Source of the DNA: an uncultured Clostridia bacterium
GTDB taxonomy: Bacteria; Bacillota; Clostridia; TANB77; CAG-508
Length of the DNA stretch: 64,000 nucleotides
Assembly: GCA_948735595.1 (NCBI GenBank)
Contig: CAPXSA010000012.1
Location: forward strand, 65,082-129,081
Reading direction: 5' to 3'
The notes under the pieces are model-generated. The model saw only the letters and a list, made by a program, of their open reading frames with translations, made no database searches and was not told the origin of the DNA. Shown one piece after another: positions 31,475 to 40,908 of the stretch (position 1 is the stretch's first letter; each line of letters opens with the position of its first letter). The translations under genes and the position numbers were made by a program.

Positions 31475-31549
31475 TAAAAAAGAATTTGCTAGCATAAAGA
31501 AATTGAAACAGAGGTAATAAAAAATGTAGCGAGAGGTGGTGAGAAAGAA

Positions 31550-31726
31550 ATGGCATATAAAATTACAGATAAATGTATTGGATGTGGTGCGTGTAGCGCT
31601 AGTTGCCCAGTGTCTTGTATTTCACAAGGAGATAGCAAATATGTAATTGACAAAGAAGCTTGCATTGGATGTGGTACTTGTGCTGGAGTTTGTCCAGTTG
31701 GAGCACCAGAGCCAGATAATGATTAA
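31550..31726 (+). CDS. 2[4Fe-4S] ferredoxin
   Basis: A 58-residue protein too short for most gene callers. It has two CxxCxxCxxxC(P) clusters: CIGCGACSASCP near residues 9-20 and CIGCGTCAGVCP near 39-50. It is a classic clostridial ferredoxin and the likely electron acceptor of the nearby pyruvate:ferredoxin oxidoreductase. The ATG at 31550 follows GAGAGGTGGTGAG. Confidence 0.9.
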   Translation: MAYKITDKCIGCGACSASCPVSCISQGDSKYVIDKEACIGCGTCAGVCPVGAPEPDND

Positions 31727-31734
31727 AAACAATA

Positions 31735-31775
31735 GGACCCAAAATGTTAGATAAAACATAGAGGGTTCTTTTTTC
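31735..31775 (+). terminator. Terminator of the ferredoxin gene, IS-end-like sequence
   Basis: GGACCCAAAATGTT and AAACAT..GGGTTC form a hairpin followed by six Ts. Nearly the same sequence occurs at 55853-55900. Its start resembles the ends of IS3-family elements (CCCAAAATGTTAGA). Confidence 0.55.
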
Positions 31776-31810
31776 TCTTGAAAAGTATAGTGGATGAATA
31801 TAGATTAAAA

Positions 31811-31841
31811 TAAAAAGGGCGGGTTCAACGTGAACCCACCT
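31811..31841 (-). terminator. Terminator of the orphan ORF at 31852
   Basis: On the minus strand GGTGGGTTC / GAACCCGCC form a G+C-rich stem followed by CTTTTTATTTT. Confidence 0.8.
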
Positions 31842-31851
31842 GATGTTATTT

Positions 31852-32199
31852 TTAGCGTTTGGATTTTTTGGGTTTCTCTTGCAAAATTCTAAAAGAACCA
31901 TTGAAAAACTTATGCCTGTTGTCAACCCACAAGCCGAGCATATGAACAGTTCGACGAATGGTCCGATGACTATACGGAACCACTTGGTCAGTGGATTTTG
32001 GACTTCTAATTCCTAATGCTCTGTCCAACTTGGAAGGGGAAACAAGCAACTCATGCATAGGCTGCCTAACCTCCAAACTTCCATCTGTTTCGAAATCAAA
32101 GTCTTTGACTAAAGGCCAAAGATACTCCAGAAGCGAAAGATGGATCGGCTTATTAGCCAATTCGCACTTGACCCGTTTGTAGACCTCTTCAGACAACAT
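31852..32199 (-). CDS. Orphan G+C-richer ORF, unrecognised
   Basis: 115 residues, soluble, basic at the C-terminus (KPKKSKR); no family recognised. Its base composition and codon use differ clearly from neighbours: it uses CGA, CGT and two in-frame CGG arginine codons (32173-32175 and 31963-31965), which no host-like gene here does. It has its own promoter (32234-32262) and its own strong terminator. I chose the ATG at 32199, with AAAGGGTG upstream. It looks like a recently acquired single-gene cassette. Confidence 0.55.
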   Translation of the reverse strand: MLSEEVYKRVKCELANKPIHLSLLEYLWPLVKDFDFETDGSLEVRQPMHELLVSPSKLDRALGIRSPKSTDQVVPYSHRTIRRTVHMLGLWVDNRHKFFNGSFRILQEKPKKSKR

Positions 32200-32233
32200 A
32201 AATAACACCCTTTCTAAAAAAAGTATAGTTATC

Positions 32234-32262
32234 ATTATATCACAAAAATCACCAAAAGTCTA
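32234..32262 (-). promoter_or_regulatory. Promoter of the orphan ORF
   Basis: On the minus strand TAGACT, a 17-base spacer and TATAAT. The -35 region overlaps the stop codon of porB. Confidence 0.5.
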
Positions 32263-33210
32263 TTTTTCTTTTCCCATTCCTTCTAATGCCAAAAGTTCTT
32301 CCCAACGCTTATCGACTTCTTTTTGGAATTCTTCAATCATCCATTCATTTCCTTCTTTAAACATATGACTAAAGCGTTTTTGAGGTCTTAGAAATTCCTC
32401 AATAGGTAACTTTTTAGCAGGCTTGTAATTAATCACATATTTACCATCAATAATTTCATATAATGGCCAATAGCAAGTATCAATAGCCAATTTATTAATT
32501 TGCATTAACATATCTGTTGGATATCCCCAACCTCTAGGGCATGGTGCTAATACATTTAAGAAACAAGCACCTTCTGTATAGATTGCTTTTTCAGACTTTT
32601 CATATAAATCTTTGAAATTAGCAAAAGCAATAGTTTGAGCAACATATGGCAAATGATGTGATGCCATAATCTCAGTCAAATCTTTTCTAGATTGCATTTT
32701 GCCGGGAATGACTTTACCAGCAGGTGATGTAGTAGTATCTGCAAATCTTGGTGTAGCAGAAGAACGTTGAATACCAGTATTCATATAAGCGCCATTATCA
32801 TAACATACATAAACCATGTCATGACCTCTTTCCATGCTACCTGATAAAGCTTGAATACCAATATCATAAGTTCCACCATCTCCACCAAAAGCAATGAATT
32901 TTGTATCTCCATTAGCAGGCAACTTACCTTGCTTTTTCATAGAACGATAAGCAGCTTCAGTACCAGATAGGGTAGAGGCAGCGTTCTCAAATGCTGTATG
33001 AATATATGAATCTGTCCAAGCAGTATATGGATACATAAAAGTTGAAACTTCCATACAACCAGTAGCATTTGCTATTACTGCATGATCTTCTGGTTTTAAA
33101 GCACGAAGCACCATTCTAGCAACAGGTGGAGCACCACAACCAGCACACATTCTATGTCCTGAAGTAAATCTAGAAGGTCTATTTGCTACTATTTCTTTTA
33201 CATTATACAT
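32260..33210 (-). CDS. porB: Pyruvate:ferredoxin oxidoreductase beta subunit
   Basis: 316 residues with the thiamine-diphosphate fold: MCAGCGAPP near residue 23, the GDGGTYDIG motif with its metal-binding Asp, and CYDNGAYMNTG. The beta subunit carries the TPP site of 2-oxoacid:ferredoxin oxidoreductases. It is the last gene of porC-D-A-B; only a short repeat separates it from porA. Confidence 0.85.
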   Translation of the reverse strand: MYNVKEIVANRPSRFTSGHRMCAGCGAPPVARMVLRALKPEDHAVIANATGCMEVSTFMYPYTAWTDSYIHTAFENAASTLSGTEAAYRSMKKQGKLPANGDTKFIAFGGDGGTYDIGIQALSGSMERGHDMVYVCYDNGAYMNTGIQRSSATPRFADTTTSPAGKVIPGKMQSRKDLTEIMASHHLPYVAQTIAFANFKDLYEKSEKAIYTEGACFLNVLAPCPRGWGYPTDMLMQINKLAIDTCYWPLYEIIDGKYVINYKPAKKLPIEEFLRPQKRFSHMFKEGNEWMIEEFQKEVDKRWEELLALEGMGKEK

Positions 33211-33228
33211 TTTAAATCTCCTTTCATT

Positions 33229-33288
33229 TTGTCGTACTTAGGGACGTTAGTTAGTGCGACATCTGTCCCCTGTGCGACACTATTTTCT
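33229..33288. repeat. Copy of repeat family C
   Basis: AGGGACGTTAGTTAGTGCGAC followed by ATCTGTCCCC and TGTGCGACA. The variable block GTGCGAC occurs twice within this copy. Related copies lie near 48.2 and 58.7 kb, each with its own variable block. Confidence 0.5.
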
Positions 33289-34462
33289 TAATCCAACATA
33301 ACGATATGGATTATCAATTTTTCCACTATCTACAACTTCTTGTAAATAGCTATATACTTCATGAATATCTTTAGAGGTTGTATCTCTACCACCAATTCCA
33401 TAAATATAGCTAACGGTAGGTACTTGTTTTTGTCCTACATACATGCTTGACACAACATCTTCAAATAAAGCACCGCCAGCGCCATTTAAAGAATCACTAC
33501 GGTCCATAACAGCAACTGCTTTTAAATGTCCTAGAGCCTTTGCAATTTCCTCAGTAGGGAAAGGTCTAAACATACGAACCTTTAATAATCCTGCTTTAAC
33601 ACCATTTGCTCTTAATTCGTCAACTACTGTTTTTGCAGTACCAGCAGTTGAATTCATGCAAACAATAGCGATGTCAGCATCTTCTAGCATATATTCTTCA
33701 AAGAAAGAGTACTTTCTACCAGTCATTTTCTCAAAATCTTTAGCTACATCAGCAATCACCTTTTTAGCATTTCTCATAGCTTCTGCTTGTTGATATTTAT
33801 GTTCAAATAAATAGGACTGAACATCTAAAGGCCCAATTGCCATTTGTTCTTTTTCATTTAATAAATAATGTTCAGGATGATAAGTACCTACAAACTCTTT
33901 CACCTTATCATCTTCAATTAATTCAATATTTTCAATAGAATGTGATGTAATAAATCCATCTTGGCAAACCATTAAAGGCAATAACACATCTTTGTGCTCT
34001 GCAATACGATGAGCCATAATTAAATTATCATAAGCCTCTTGATTATTTTCTGAAAATAGCATAACCCAACCACTATCTCTAGCACCCATAGCATCTGAAT
34101 GGTCACAATGAATGTTTAAAGGACCAGAAACAGCACGATTAACTAATGACATAACAATAGGAAGTCTTAAACTAGAAGCAATATAAATCATCTCCCACAT
34201 AAAAGACAAACCGATTTGCAGAAGTAGCTGTCATAGCTCTAGCGCCTGCAGCTTCTGCGCCAACGCAAGCACTCATTGCACTATGTTCACTTTCTACTGC
34301 CACAAACTCTGTATCTACTGATCCATTACTAACAAAAGTAGAAAAGTATTGTGGTATTTCAGTAGAAGGAGTAATAGGGAAGGCAGCTACTACATCAGGA
34401 TTAATTTGTTTCATAGCAATAGCAGCAGCTTCATTTCCACTTAATCTTTCTCTAATTCCCAT
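33280..34462 (-). CDS. porA: Pyruvate:ferredoxin oxidoreductase alpha subunit, read through a +1 shift
   Basis: About 393 residues if a +1 shift occurs at the CGG at 34213-34211. The N-part has GNEAAAIAMKQ, AFPITPSTEIPQ and AVESEHSAMSA, typical of the alpha subunit. The join restores TATSANGLSFMWEM, matching the conserved TSS.GL.LM.E region, and then LRLPIVM. This is a central fermentation enzyme, so loss of function is unlikely. The second frame has no ribosome binding site or suitable start near the junction. Confidence 0.85.
34211..34213 (-). other. In-frame CGG, inferred +1 shift (site 5)
   Basis: On the minus strand the zero frame reads GCA AAT CGG TTT GTC. Skipping the C gives AAT GGT TTG TCT TTT ATG. 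Confidence 0.85.
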
Positions 34463-34483
34463 TTTCTTTATTCCTTTCTCTTC

Positions 34484-34786
34484 TTATTTTTCGCCCTCGT
34501 CTACCATTTCAATGGCTTTAAAAGGACATACTTTAGCACATACACCGCAACCCTTGCAGTAATCATAGTTAAAATCTGTACGTTTTTGGTCTTTTCCAAC
34601 AGGGATAGCATTATCAGGGCAAACAGGGAAGCATAAGCCACATTGAGTACATTTTTCAGAGATATATTTTGGTCTGATACTTCTCCAGTCACCAGTCTTA
34701 AATTCCATTGCATTTCCTGCTTCATAGATATTTCCGGCAATTGTCATATCTTGCACAGGAGTATTTTTATCTATTTTTGTTGACAT
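34484..34786 (-). CDS. porD: Pyruvate:ferredoxin oxidoreductase delta subunit
   Basis: 100 residues with two CxxCxxCxxxCP clusters (CTQCGLCFPVCP and CKGCGVCAKVCP). This small ferredoxin-like subunit passes electrons out of the complex. AAGGAGG precedes the ATG. Confidence 0.9.
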   Translation of the reverse strand: MSTKIDKNTPVQDMTIAGNIYEAGNAMEFKTGDWRSIRPKYISEKCTQCGLCFPVCPDNAIPVGKDQKRTDFNYDYCKGCGVCAKVCPFKAIEMVDEGEK

Positions 34787-34831
34787 GTTTTTTTCCTCCT
34801 TTTAGTAAATTAGTAAAAAATATTAAGAAAC

Positions 34832-34958
34832 TGTAATTATATTGAAAGAGTGAAGTTCGCGCAAGGCGAGCTTGCGAGCGCCTGTTGTTTTCTTCTTATG
34901 TAATAAATTAAAAAAGAAGAAAACAACCAGTAAGAACGAACGATTCAATATAATTATG
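34832..34958 (-). repeat. Full copy of hairpin repeat family A, reverse orientation
   Basis: Outer arms TAATTATATTGAA / TTCAATATAATTA and the conserved block GGCGAGCTTGCGAGCGCC are present. The inner stem (GTTGTTTTCTTCTT / AAGAAGAAAACAAC) is entirely different from that of the 29.5 and 42.7 kb copies. It separates porD from porC. Confidence 0.75.
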
Positions 34959-34963
34959 GTTAA

Positions 34964-35545
34964 TTATTGTATTTTTTGAACCTCTTTCAAAGCAAGTTCC
35001 AAAGCTTTCATGTTACCTTCGATAACCTCAGGTTTCTTCGCAAATTTATGTCCAAAAGAACCTTTCATATCTTCTAAGAAATCTTTTTCTTCCATAATAC
35101 TAGCCACTTTTACAATAGCAGCAAGCATAGGGGTATTAGGAAAATATTTTCCTAATGTTTCTAAAGATACTTTTCTAGCATCTATGGTGTAAACACTACC
35201 AGAATAACCACGTAATACCTTGGTTAAATAATCTTTTCCTTTAGTAGTGTTAATCACAATAGCACCATCTTGTTTTAAACCTGCTGTTACATCAACACTT
35301 TCAAGCAAAGTATCGTCTACAACCACTACATAATCAGGTTCATAGATGTTGCTATGAATGCGAATAGGATTGTCACTAATACGATTATAGGCAGTAATTG
35401 GTGCACCCATTCTTTCAGGACCATATTCAGGAAAACCTTGAATATATTTGCCTGTGTTAAAAGCAGCATCTGCTAATAATAAAGAAGCTGTTTTTGCACC
35501 TTGACCGCCTCTACCATGCCATCTAATTTCAACTAAATCTTTCAT
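34964..35545 (-). CDS. porC: Pyruvate:ferredoxin oxidoreductase gamma subunit
   Basis: 193 residues with the gamma-domain motif WHGRGGQGAKTAS at the N-terminus and a Rossmann-like fold. It is the first gene of the por operon and has the best promoter of the group upstream (35582-35610). Confidence 0.9.
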   Translation of the reverse strand: MKDLVEIRWHGRGGQGAKTASLLLADAAFNTGKYIQGFPEYGPERMGAPITAYNRISDNPIRIHSNIYEPDYVVVVDDTLLESVDVTAGLKQDGAIVINTTKGKDYLTKVLRGYSGSVYTIDARKVSLETLGKYFPNTPMLAAIVKVASIMEEKDFLEDMKGSFGHKFAKKPEVIEGNMKALELALKEVQKIQ

Positions 35546-35581
35546 GTAGATAAGTCTCCTCTCTTTTTATATTATGCCCTA

Positions 35582-35610
35582 ATTTTATTCTTAAATTACT
35601 AGAATGTCAA
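35582..35610 (-). promoter_or_regulatory. Promoter of the por operon
   Basis: On the minus strand TTGACA, a 17-base spacer and TAAAAT, 37 bases before porC. The rest of the gap to ccdA holds nothing else I can name. Confidence 0.75.
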
Positions 35611-35755
35611 GAAATTTGACCAAGGTGTATGAATATAAAAGAGAAAAATTGGTAAAAGTAAAATGAAGTTACAATAATGCAAATAATAGCTATTGCAAAA
35701 TGAAAATCATAAAGATATAATTGCTTTATTAAAATAATAAAAGAAGGAGAAGACG

Positions 35756-36391
35756 ATGGACTATATTTTAACATTTTTAGAAGGAATAGCAAGCTTTATA
35801 TCACCTTGCTTGCTACCAATGCTACCCATTTATCTATCATACTTTATAGGAGAAGACAATTCCAACACACGCAAAGCACTCATCAATTCTATTGGATTTG
35901 TGACTGGCTTTACAATTGTTTTTTTACTACTCTCGATATTCGCAAGTAGTATTGGAAATTTAGTTGTCAATTATATTAAGTACATCAAAATTATTTTTGG
36001 AATTATCATTATTCTATTTGGACTAAACTATATGGAAATACTAAAAATTAAATTTTTAAACAAAACAAGTATGAGAAACATCAATCACAAAAATTTGAAT
36101 TTTTGGAAAGCAATCTTATTTGGACTTCTATTTTCCATTAGTTGGACCCCATGCATAGGAACTTTTTTAAGTTCAGCCTTACTATTAGTAGCCAAAGAGC
36201 AAGATATTCTAAAAGGAATTATCATGATGCTAATTTATTCAATTGGATTAGGAATACCTTTTATTGTATCAGCTGTCTTAATAGAAAAATTAAAAAATGT
36301 TTTTCAATATATTAAAAGTCATTATGATATCATTAAAAAGATATCAGGCGTCATATTAATTATAGCCGGAATTTATACGATCATTTTCTAA
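35756..36391 (+). CDS. ccdA: Cytochrome c biogenesis-type membrane protein CcdA
   Basis: 211 residues with six predicted transmembrane helices. The two conserved Cys-Pro sites are visible: SPCLLPMLP near residue 19 and SWTPCIGTF near residue 130. CcdA carries electrons from cytoplasmic thioredoxin across the membrane. The extracytoplasmic thioredoxin encoded 15 bases downstream is the likely partner. Confidence 0.9.
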   Translation: MDYILTFLEGIASFISPCLLPMLPIYLSYFIGEDNSNTRKALINSIGFVTGFTIVFLLLSIFASSIGNLVVNYIKYIKIIFGIIIILFGLNYMEILKIKFLNKTSMRNINHKNLNFWKAILFGLLFSISWTPCIGTFLSSALLLVAKEQDILKGIIMMLIYSIGLGIPFIVSAVLIEKLKNVFQYIKSHYDIIKKISGVILIIAGIYTIIF

Positions 36392-36406
36392 AAAGAGGAG
36401 AAAATT

Positions 36407-36850
36407 ATGAAAAAGAAAATACTAATTATTATTTCCATTGTCCTATTTGTAGTGGCTCTAGTAGCACTTAATGTTTTCTTAAATAACCAAAATAATGCAA
36501 AGCCAGAAGATAAGCAAGAAAACGCAAAGCAAGAAGAAAAAATAATGGAAGTGACAAGTGCAAACTTTGAAGAAGAAGTGTTAAAAAGTGAAAAGCCAGT
36601 ATTAATAGATTTTTATGCAACATGGTGCGGTCCTTGCAAGATATTGTCTCCAATGGTAGAAGAAGCAGCACAAGAAAATGAAGATGTAAAGTTTGTAAAA
36701 ATAGATATCGATAAAACAGAAGATATAGCGATAAAATATCAAGTCATGTCTATACCAACATTAGTGCTCATTCAAAATGGAGAAGAAAAAGACAGAAGAG
36801 TAGGAATTCTCGATAAAGACCAAATTTTAGATTTGGTAGAAGGAAAATAA
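36407..36850 (+). CDS. Membrane-anchored thioredoxin
   Basis: 147 residues: an N-terminal membrane anchor, a Lys/Glu-rich linker, then a complete thioredoxin domain with the active site ATWCGPCK and the cis-proline segment MSIPT. Paired with ccdA, it probably reduces disulfides outside the membrane. GAGGAG precedes the ATG. Confidence 0.9.
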   Translation: MKKKILIIISIVLFVVALVALNVFLNNQNNAKPEDKQENAKQEEKIMEVTSANFEEEVLKSEKPVLIDFYATWCGPCKILSPMVEEAAQENEDVKFVKIDIDKTEDIAIKYQVMSIPTLVLIQNGEEKDRRVGILDKDQILDLVEGK

Positions 36851-36853
36851 GCT

Positions 36854-38104
36854 ATGTACGAAATTGCTCAAAAAATTAAACAGGCAGGGGGAACTTTATA
36901 CTTAGTAGGTGGTGCTATTCGTAACCACCTATTAAACATGCCTGTCATAGATAAGGACTACTGTGTAATAGGCTTATCACAAGAGCAATTTCAAACTCTC
37001 TTTCCAGAAGCCAAAATACAAGGTAAGGACTTCCCAGTTTTTATTCTAAACCAAACAGAAATTGCATTGGCCAGAAAAGAAAGGAAAATCGGGAAAGGAC
37101 ATAAAGAATTCGAATTTTTAACAAGTCCAGATATTACAATAAAAGAAGATTTAGCAAGAAGAGATTTAACTATAAATAGCATTGCCCAAGATGTTTTAAC
37201 AGAAGAAATCATAGACCCATTTCATGGGCAAGAAGATATTGAAAAAAGAATTTTAAGAAAAACGACGAATGCTTTTGCAGAAGACCCTTTACGTGTATAT
37301 CGCGTAGCTAGATTTATGGCGACATTGGATAGTAATTTTACAATAGATCTAGACACGCTAAAAGCAATGGAACAATTAAAATCAGAACTATTGACACTTT
37401 CTAAAGAAAGAGTATTCACAGAATTGAAAAAAGCGCTAGCAAGTTCGAAACCATCCCTATTTTTTGAAACTTTAAAACAAGCAAATGTATTAGAAGTGCA
37501 TTTTCCAGAAATTGCAAATTTGGTAGGAAAAACACAACCTAAGCAGTATCACCCAGAAGGTGACGCATATAACCATACGATGATAATAGTAGACAATGTA
37601 GCAAAGCTAACAGATAATTTAGCAATTCGTTTTAGCTGCCTAGTACATGATTTAGGGAAAGGTGCTACACCCAAAGAGATGTTACCACATCATTATGGAC
37701 ATGACGAAAAGGGAATAAAATTAGTACACACTCTAGGAAATCGAATAGGGATACCAAACTCTTGGATGAAATGTGGAAAAGTAGCTGCAAAATGGCATAT
37801 GAAAGGTGGCATCTTTGACCAGATGACGCCAAAAAAACAAGTAGAATTGATAGAGACAATAGGAAAATCTATGTTAGGTCTAGAAGGCTTAAAAATTGTA
37901 GTGGCTTGTGATAAAAGTCGTTATTCATCAGATTTAGCAACTACTTTAAATCAGGTTCAATTTGCTAAGTTAGGAAAAGAATGTCTTAATCAAGTATCAG
38001 GAGAAAAAATCGGTCAGAAATATCCAAATTTAAAAGGCAAAGCTTTTGGAGAAAAACTGCATGAAGAAAGAATAAATTGGATAAAATCAATTGACAGAAA
38101 TTAA
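36854..38104 (+). CDS. cca: CCA-adding tRNA nucleotidyltransferase with HD domain
   Basis: 416 residues. The nucleotidyltransferase motif LYLVGGAIRNHLL near residue 15 is followed by DKDYCV, RRDLTINS, and the flexible-loop motif DPLRVYRVARF. A C-terminal HD domain has HTMIIVDN and CLVHDLGKG. It builds the 3' CCA of tRNAs. The gene starts three bases after the thioredoxin stop. No separate good ribosome binding site is visible, so translation may be coupled. Confidence 0.9.
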   Translation: MYEIAQKIKQAGGTLYLVGGAIRNHLLNMPVIDKDYCVIGLSQEQFQTLFPEAKIQGKDFPVFILNQTEIALARKERKIGKGHKEFEFLTSPDITIKEDLARRDLTINSIAQDVLTEEIIDPFHGQEDIEKRILRKTTNAFAEDPLRVYRVARFMATLDSNFTIDLDTLKAMEQLKSELLTLSKERVFTELKKALASSKPSLFFETLKQANVLEVHFPEIANLVGKTQPKQYHPEGDAYNHTMIIVDNVAKLTDNLAIRFSCLVHDLGKGATPKEMLPHHYGHDEKGIKLVHTLGNRIGIPNSWMKCGKVAAKWHMKGGIFDQMTPKKQVELIETIGKSMLGLEGLKIVVACDKSRYSSDLATTLNQVQFAKLGKECLNQVSGEKIGQKYPNLKGKAFGEKLHEERINWIKSIDRN

Positions 38105-38119
38105 TTTTTTGTTTATGAT
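38091..38119 (+). promoter_or_regulatory. Promoter of the LamG protein gene
   Basis: TTGACA, a 17-base spacer and TATGAT, overlapping the 3' end of cca, about 65 bases before the next gene. Confidence 0.65.
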
Positions 38120-38183
38120 AATCATAGAGAAATTAGAGAGAAACTCACATAATGAAAATAAACATGTAAGAGGAGTTTAAAAG

Positions 38184-39797
38184 ATGTCAAAAGAGAAATT
38201 GTGGAAACAAGAAAAAGGCTCTATTGCAGTATTTGCAATTGCTACCATTTTCAGTTTGATTTTTATATTAGGAGGAGTTTTTGCTGCAAGCGCTTCAACT
38301 CGTAAAAACCAATTAAGAACATTATTAAAAATTAAAGAAATATATGCTACTGGAATTGGACAAACTAATCAAACTAGTTTGTATCATGAAGAAGCAGATG
38401 TTAAAGGCTATGTAACAGATGGATTAACAGCATTTTATGATGCTATTAACAATACAGGGAGTGGACACAGTAATCATGCAAAGGTATGGAAAGACCTTAG
38501 TGGTAATGGACATGATTTAACACATCAAGGCTCAGAAGATGTTACATGGAATGAAAAAGCATATGATTTTGCGAACCCAGAAACTAACTATTTTGAAACA
38601 ACAGGCGATGTTTTACTAGGCAATTCTGCAAGAACCATAGAAATGGTATGTTCATTAGAAGAAGATGGGGTAGAAAATATACTTGGATTAGGAACTCAAA
38701 ACAGCGGGACTTTGCAAGATATTATTTACAATCATAATGGAATCAATATCAACAACTATGGAAACCAAGCAGATGAAGGAATAGAGAATAAAGCGTTAGA
38801 AAAGGGAAGAACCTATATTACAACCATTACTTATGATGCTACCGACCACACAACTAGTTATTATACAAACTTACAAGGAAAAGAAAATGTATCTTTTGCC
38901 AATATAAATACTGCTGCAAGTACTTTGACAGTAGGAAAGGGAAAAGATAGCACGCATAATAAAAATAAAAGATTTAAACTACAAGCAGTCCGCATTTATA
39001 ACCGAGTTTTAACAGAAGAAGAACGAATTACAAACTATATGTTAGATAAACAAAGATATGAAGTAACATTAAATGAAAATGATTATGCTTCTAACGGATT
39101 AGTCGCAAGATTTGATGCAACCAATAATACAGGAACAGGACATGATGATAGCATAGGAACATGGAAAGACTTAAGTGGCAATAGTCATGATGCTACACTA
39201 TCTAACTTTACACAAGATAAAAATAGTTGTTGGACAGAAAAAAGCTTAATCTTTGATGGTATAGATGATTTTGCTACTATTCAAGACTTAGATTTATCAC
39301 AATATAAAGATGTTACGATTTGTGCAACCTATAAAGTATTAAGCATACCTACTAATAAAGCCCCTGCAGTAGTAAGTTCTAGCATAGATGGTGAGGGAAG
39401 AATTTATTTCGGATATGGTAGCCAATATGGTGCCAATATAGTAAATGCCAATACCTATGCCATGAGTTATACAATGCCAAATACTTGGGTATATGGAGAT
39501 GCAAATGCAGTAGAAAAAGATAAAACAAAAAATGTGATTATGACTTATATGGGAAAAAATGCAAAGCAATATAACAGGATATATTGTAATAACCAAATGA
39601 TTGCTGAGAATCAAACAACAGCTACATCTAATTGGTCAGCAGATGCTTTAGATATAGGAAGAGCCTTTGGTGGAGAAAGTGGGGATCACCCATATGCTAA
39701 TATAGAATTATATAGCCTACAAATCTACGATAGAGCACTATCAAAAGCAGAAGTAAGATTAAATTATGAGATAGATAAAGCAAGGTTCGGATTATAG
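38184..39797 (+). CDS. Surface protein with two LamG-like domains
   Basis: 537 residues. A pilin-like or TadE-like hydrophobic N-terminus (GSIAVFAIATIFSL) is followed by two tandem repeats, about 75-290 and 305-537. Each starts GL.A.FDA.NN.G.GH..... W.DLSGN.HD and has the concanavalin-A-like beta-sandwich pattern ending in a RIYNR / QIYDR segment. The protein is probably displayed on the cell surface and may bind carbohydrate. AGAGGAG precedes the ATG; it is monocistronic with a terminator. Confidence 0.7.
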   Translation: MSKEKLWKQEKGSIAVFAIATIFSLIFILGGVFAASASTRKNQLRTLLKIKEIYATGIGQTNQTSLYHEEADVKGYVTDGLTAFYDAINNTGSGHSNHAKVWKDLSGNGHDLTHQGSEDVTWNEKAYDFANPETNYFETTGDVLLGNSARTIEMVCSLEEDGVENILGLGTQNSGTLQDIIYNHNGININNYGNQADEGIENKALEKGRTYITTITYDATDHTTSYYTNLQGKENVSFANINTAASTLTVGKGKDSTHNKNKRFKLQAVRIYNRVLTEEERITNYMLDKQRYEVTLNENDYASNGLVARFDATNNTGTGHDDSIGTWKDLSGNSHDATLSNFTQDKNSCWTEKSLIFDGIDDFATIQDLDLSQYKDVTICATYKVLSIPTNKAPAVVSSSIDGEGRIYFGYGSQYGANIVNANTYAMSYTMPNTWVYGDANAVEKDKTKNVIMTYMGKNAKQYNRIYCNNQMIAENQTTATSNWSADALDIGRAFGGESGDHPYANIELYSLQIYDRALSKAEVRLNYEIDKARFGL

Positions 39798-39805
39798 AAG
39801 GAAAA

Positions 39806-39837
39806 GATAGGATAACTTTTGGGTTATCCTATTTTTA
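39806..39837 (+). terminator. Terminator of the LamG gene
   Basis: ATAGGATAAC / GTTATCCTAT with a T-rich tail. Confidence 0.85.
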
Positions 39838-39921
39838 TACAAATTAGGAGTTATATTCTCAATTTGTATCAGTAAAATTTTTTTCGATTTTCAACTTTTT
39901 CAATAAATGCAACTCATAACA

Positions 39922-39950
39922 TTGATTTTTTCCGTTTTTTTTAGTATAAT
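39922..39950 (+). promoter_or_regulatory. Promoter of minD
   Basis: TTGATT, a 17-base spacer and TATAAT, about 110 bases before minD. The leader between them shows no riboswitch I recognise. Confidence 0.7.
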
Positions 39951-40062
39951 AGATGCGTTAGAAAATGCATTTTTATTTTTCCAAGAAAGATGAATAAAAA
40001 AGTAACACACTTTAAAACTGATAAGCCAGTCTTAAAGTTGCCCAAAATTAAGGAGGAAAAGA

Positions 40063-40854
40063 ATGGGAGAAGTTATTGTAGTCACATCAGGAAAAGGTGG
40101 AGTAGGAAAAACAACAACAACAGCAAATGTAGGTTCATCCCTAGCATTAAGAGGCAAAAAGGTAGTATTAGTAGATACTGATATTGGACTTAGAAATCTT
40201 GATGTTGTCATGGGGTTAGAAAATAGAATTGTATATGACATTGTTGATGTAGTAGAAGAAAAATGCAAATTAAGACAAGCGCTTATTAAAGACAAACGCT
40301 TTGACGAATTATTCTTACTTCCAGCAGCCCAAACAAGAGATAAAAGTGCAGTAAATGAAGAACAAATGAGAGAACTAGTTGAAAAATTAAGAGAAGATTT
40401 TGATTATATTATAATTGACTGTCCAGCAGGAATTGAACAAGGATTTAAAAATGCAATTGCAGGTGCAGACAGAGCAATTGTTGTAACAACAGCAGAAATT
40501 TCAGCTATCCGTGATGCAGATAGAATTATAGGATTACTCGAAGCATCAGAAATTAAAAACCCACAATTAGTGATTAACCGTTTAAGACCAAACATGGTTA
40601 AAAAAGGCGAAATGATGGAAGTTGATGATATTGTTGATTTATTATCTATTGACTTAATTGGTGTTGTGCCAGATGATGAATACATCATTACACAAACCAA
40701 TAAAGGAGAGCCTGTGGTAACAAACCACAAAGCACCTTCTGGAAAAGCTTACATAGAAATTGCACAAAGAATCTTAGGAGAGAATGTAGAAATTACAATT
40801 CCGGGAGAAAATGAAGGATTTTTCTCAAAAATAAAGCATTTCTTTGTTCATTAA
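40063..40854 (+). CDS. minD: Septum-site determining ATPase MinD
   Basis: 263 residues with the deviant Walker A motif SGKGGVGKTTTT at residue 8, VDTDIGLRNLD, the DCPAGIEQG switch, and a C-terminal amphipathic membrane-targeting helix (FFSKIKHFFV). It places the division site together with MinE, encoded 54 bases downstream. minC is not next to it. Confidence 0.95.
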   Translation: MGEVIVVTSGKGGVGKTTTTANVGSSLALRGKKVVLVDTDIGLRNLDVVMGLENRIVYDIVDVVEEKCKLRQALIKDKRFDELFLLPAAQTRDKSAVNEEQMRELVEKLREDFDYIIIDCPAGIEQGFKNAIAGADRAIVVTTAEISAIRDADRIIGLLEASEIKNPQLVINRLRPNMVKKGEMMEVDDIVDLLSIDLIGVVPDDEYIITQTNKGEPVVTNHKAPSGKAYIEIAQRILGENVEITIPGENEGFFSKIKHFFVH

Positions 40855-40908
40855 AATGGTGCTTGAACCTTTAAAATCACAAGAAAAATAGACAGTTGGA
40901 GGACAAAT

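Noticed and set aside
31599..31925. A minus-strand ORF overlapping the ferredoxin gene
   Set aside because: It overlaps the ferredoxin and two terminators and has no ribosome binding site. It is a shadow frame of the orphan ORF region.
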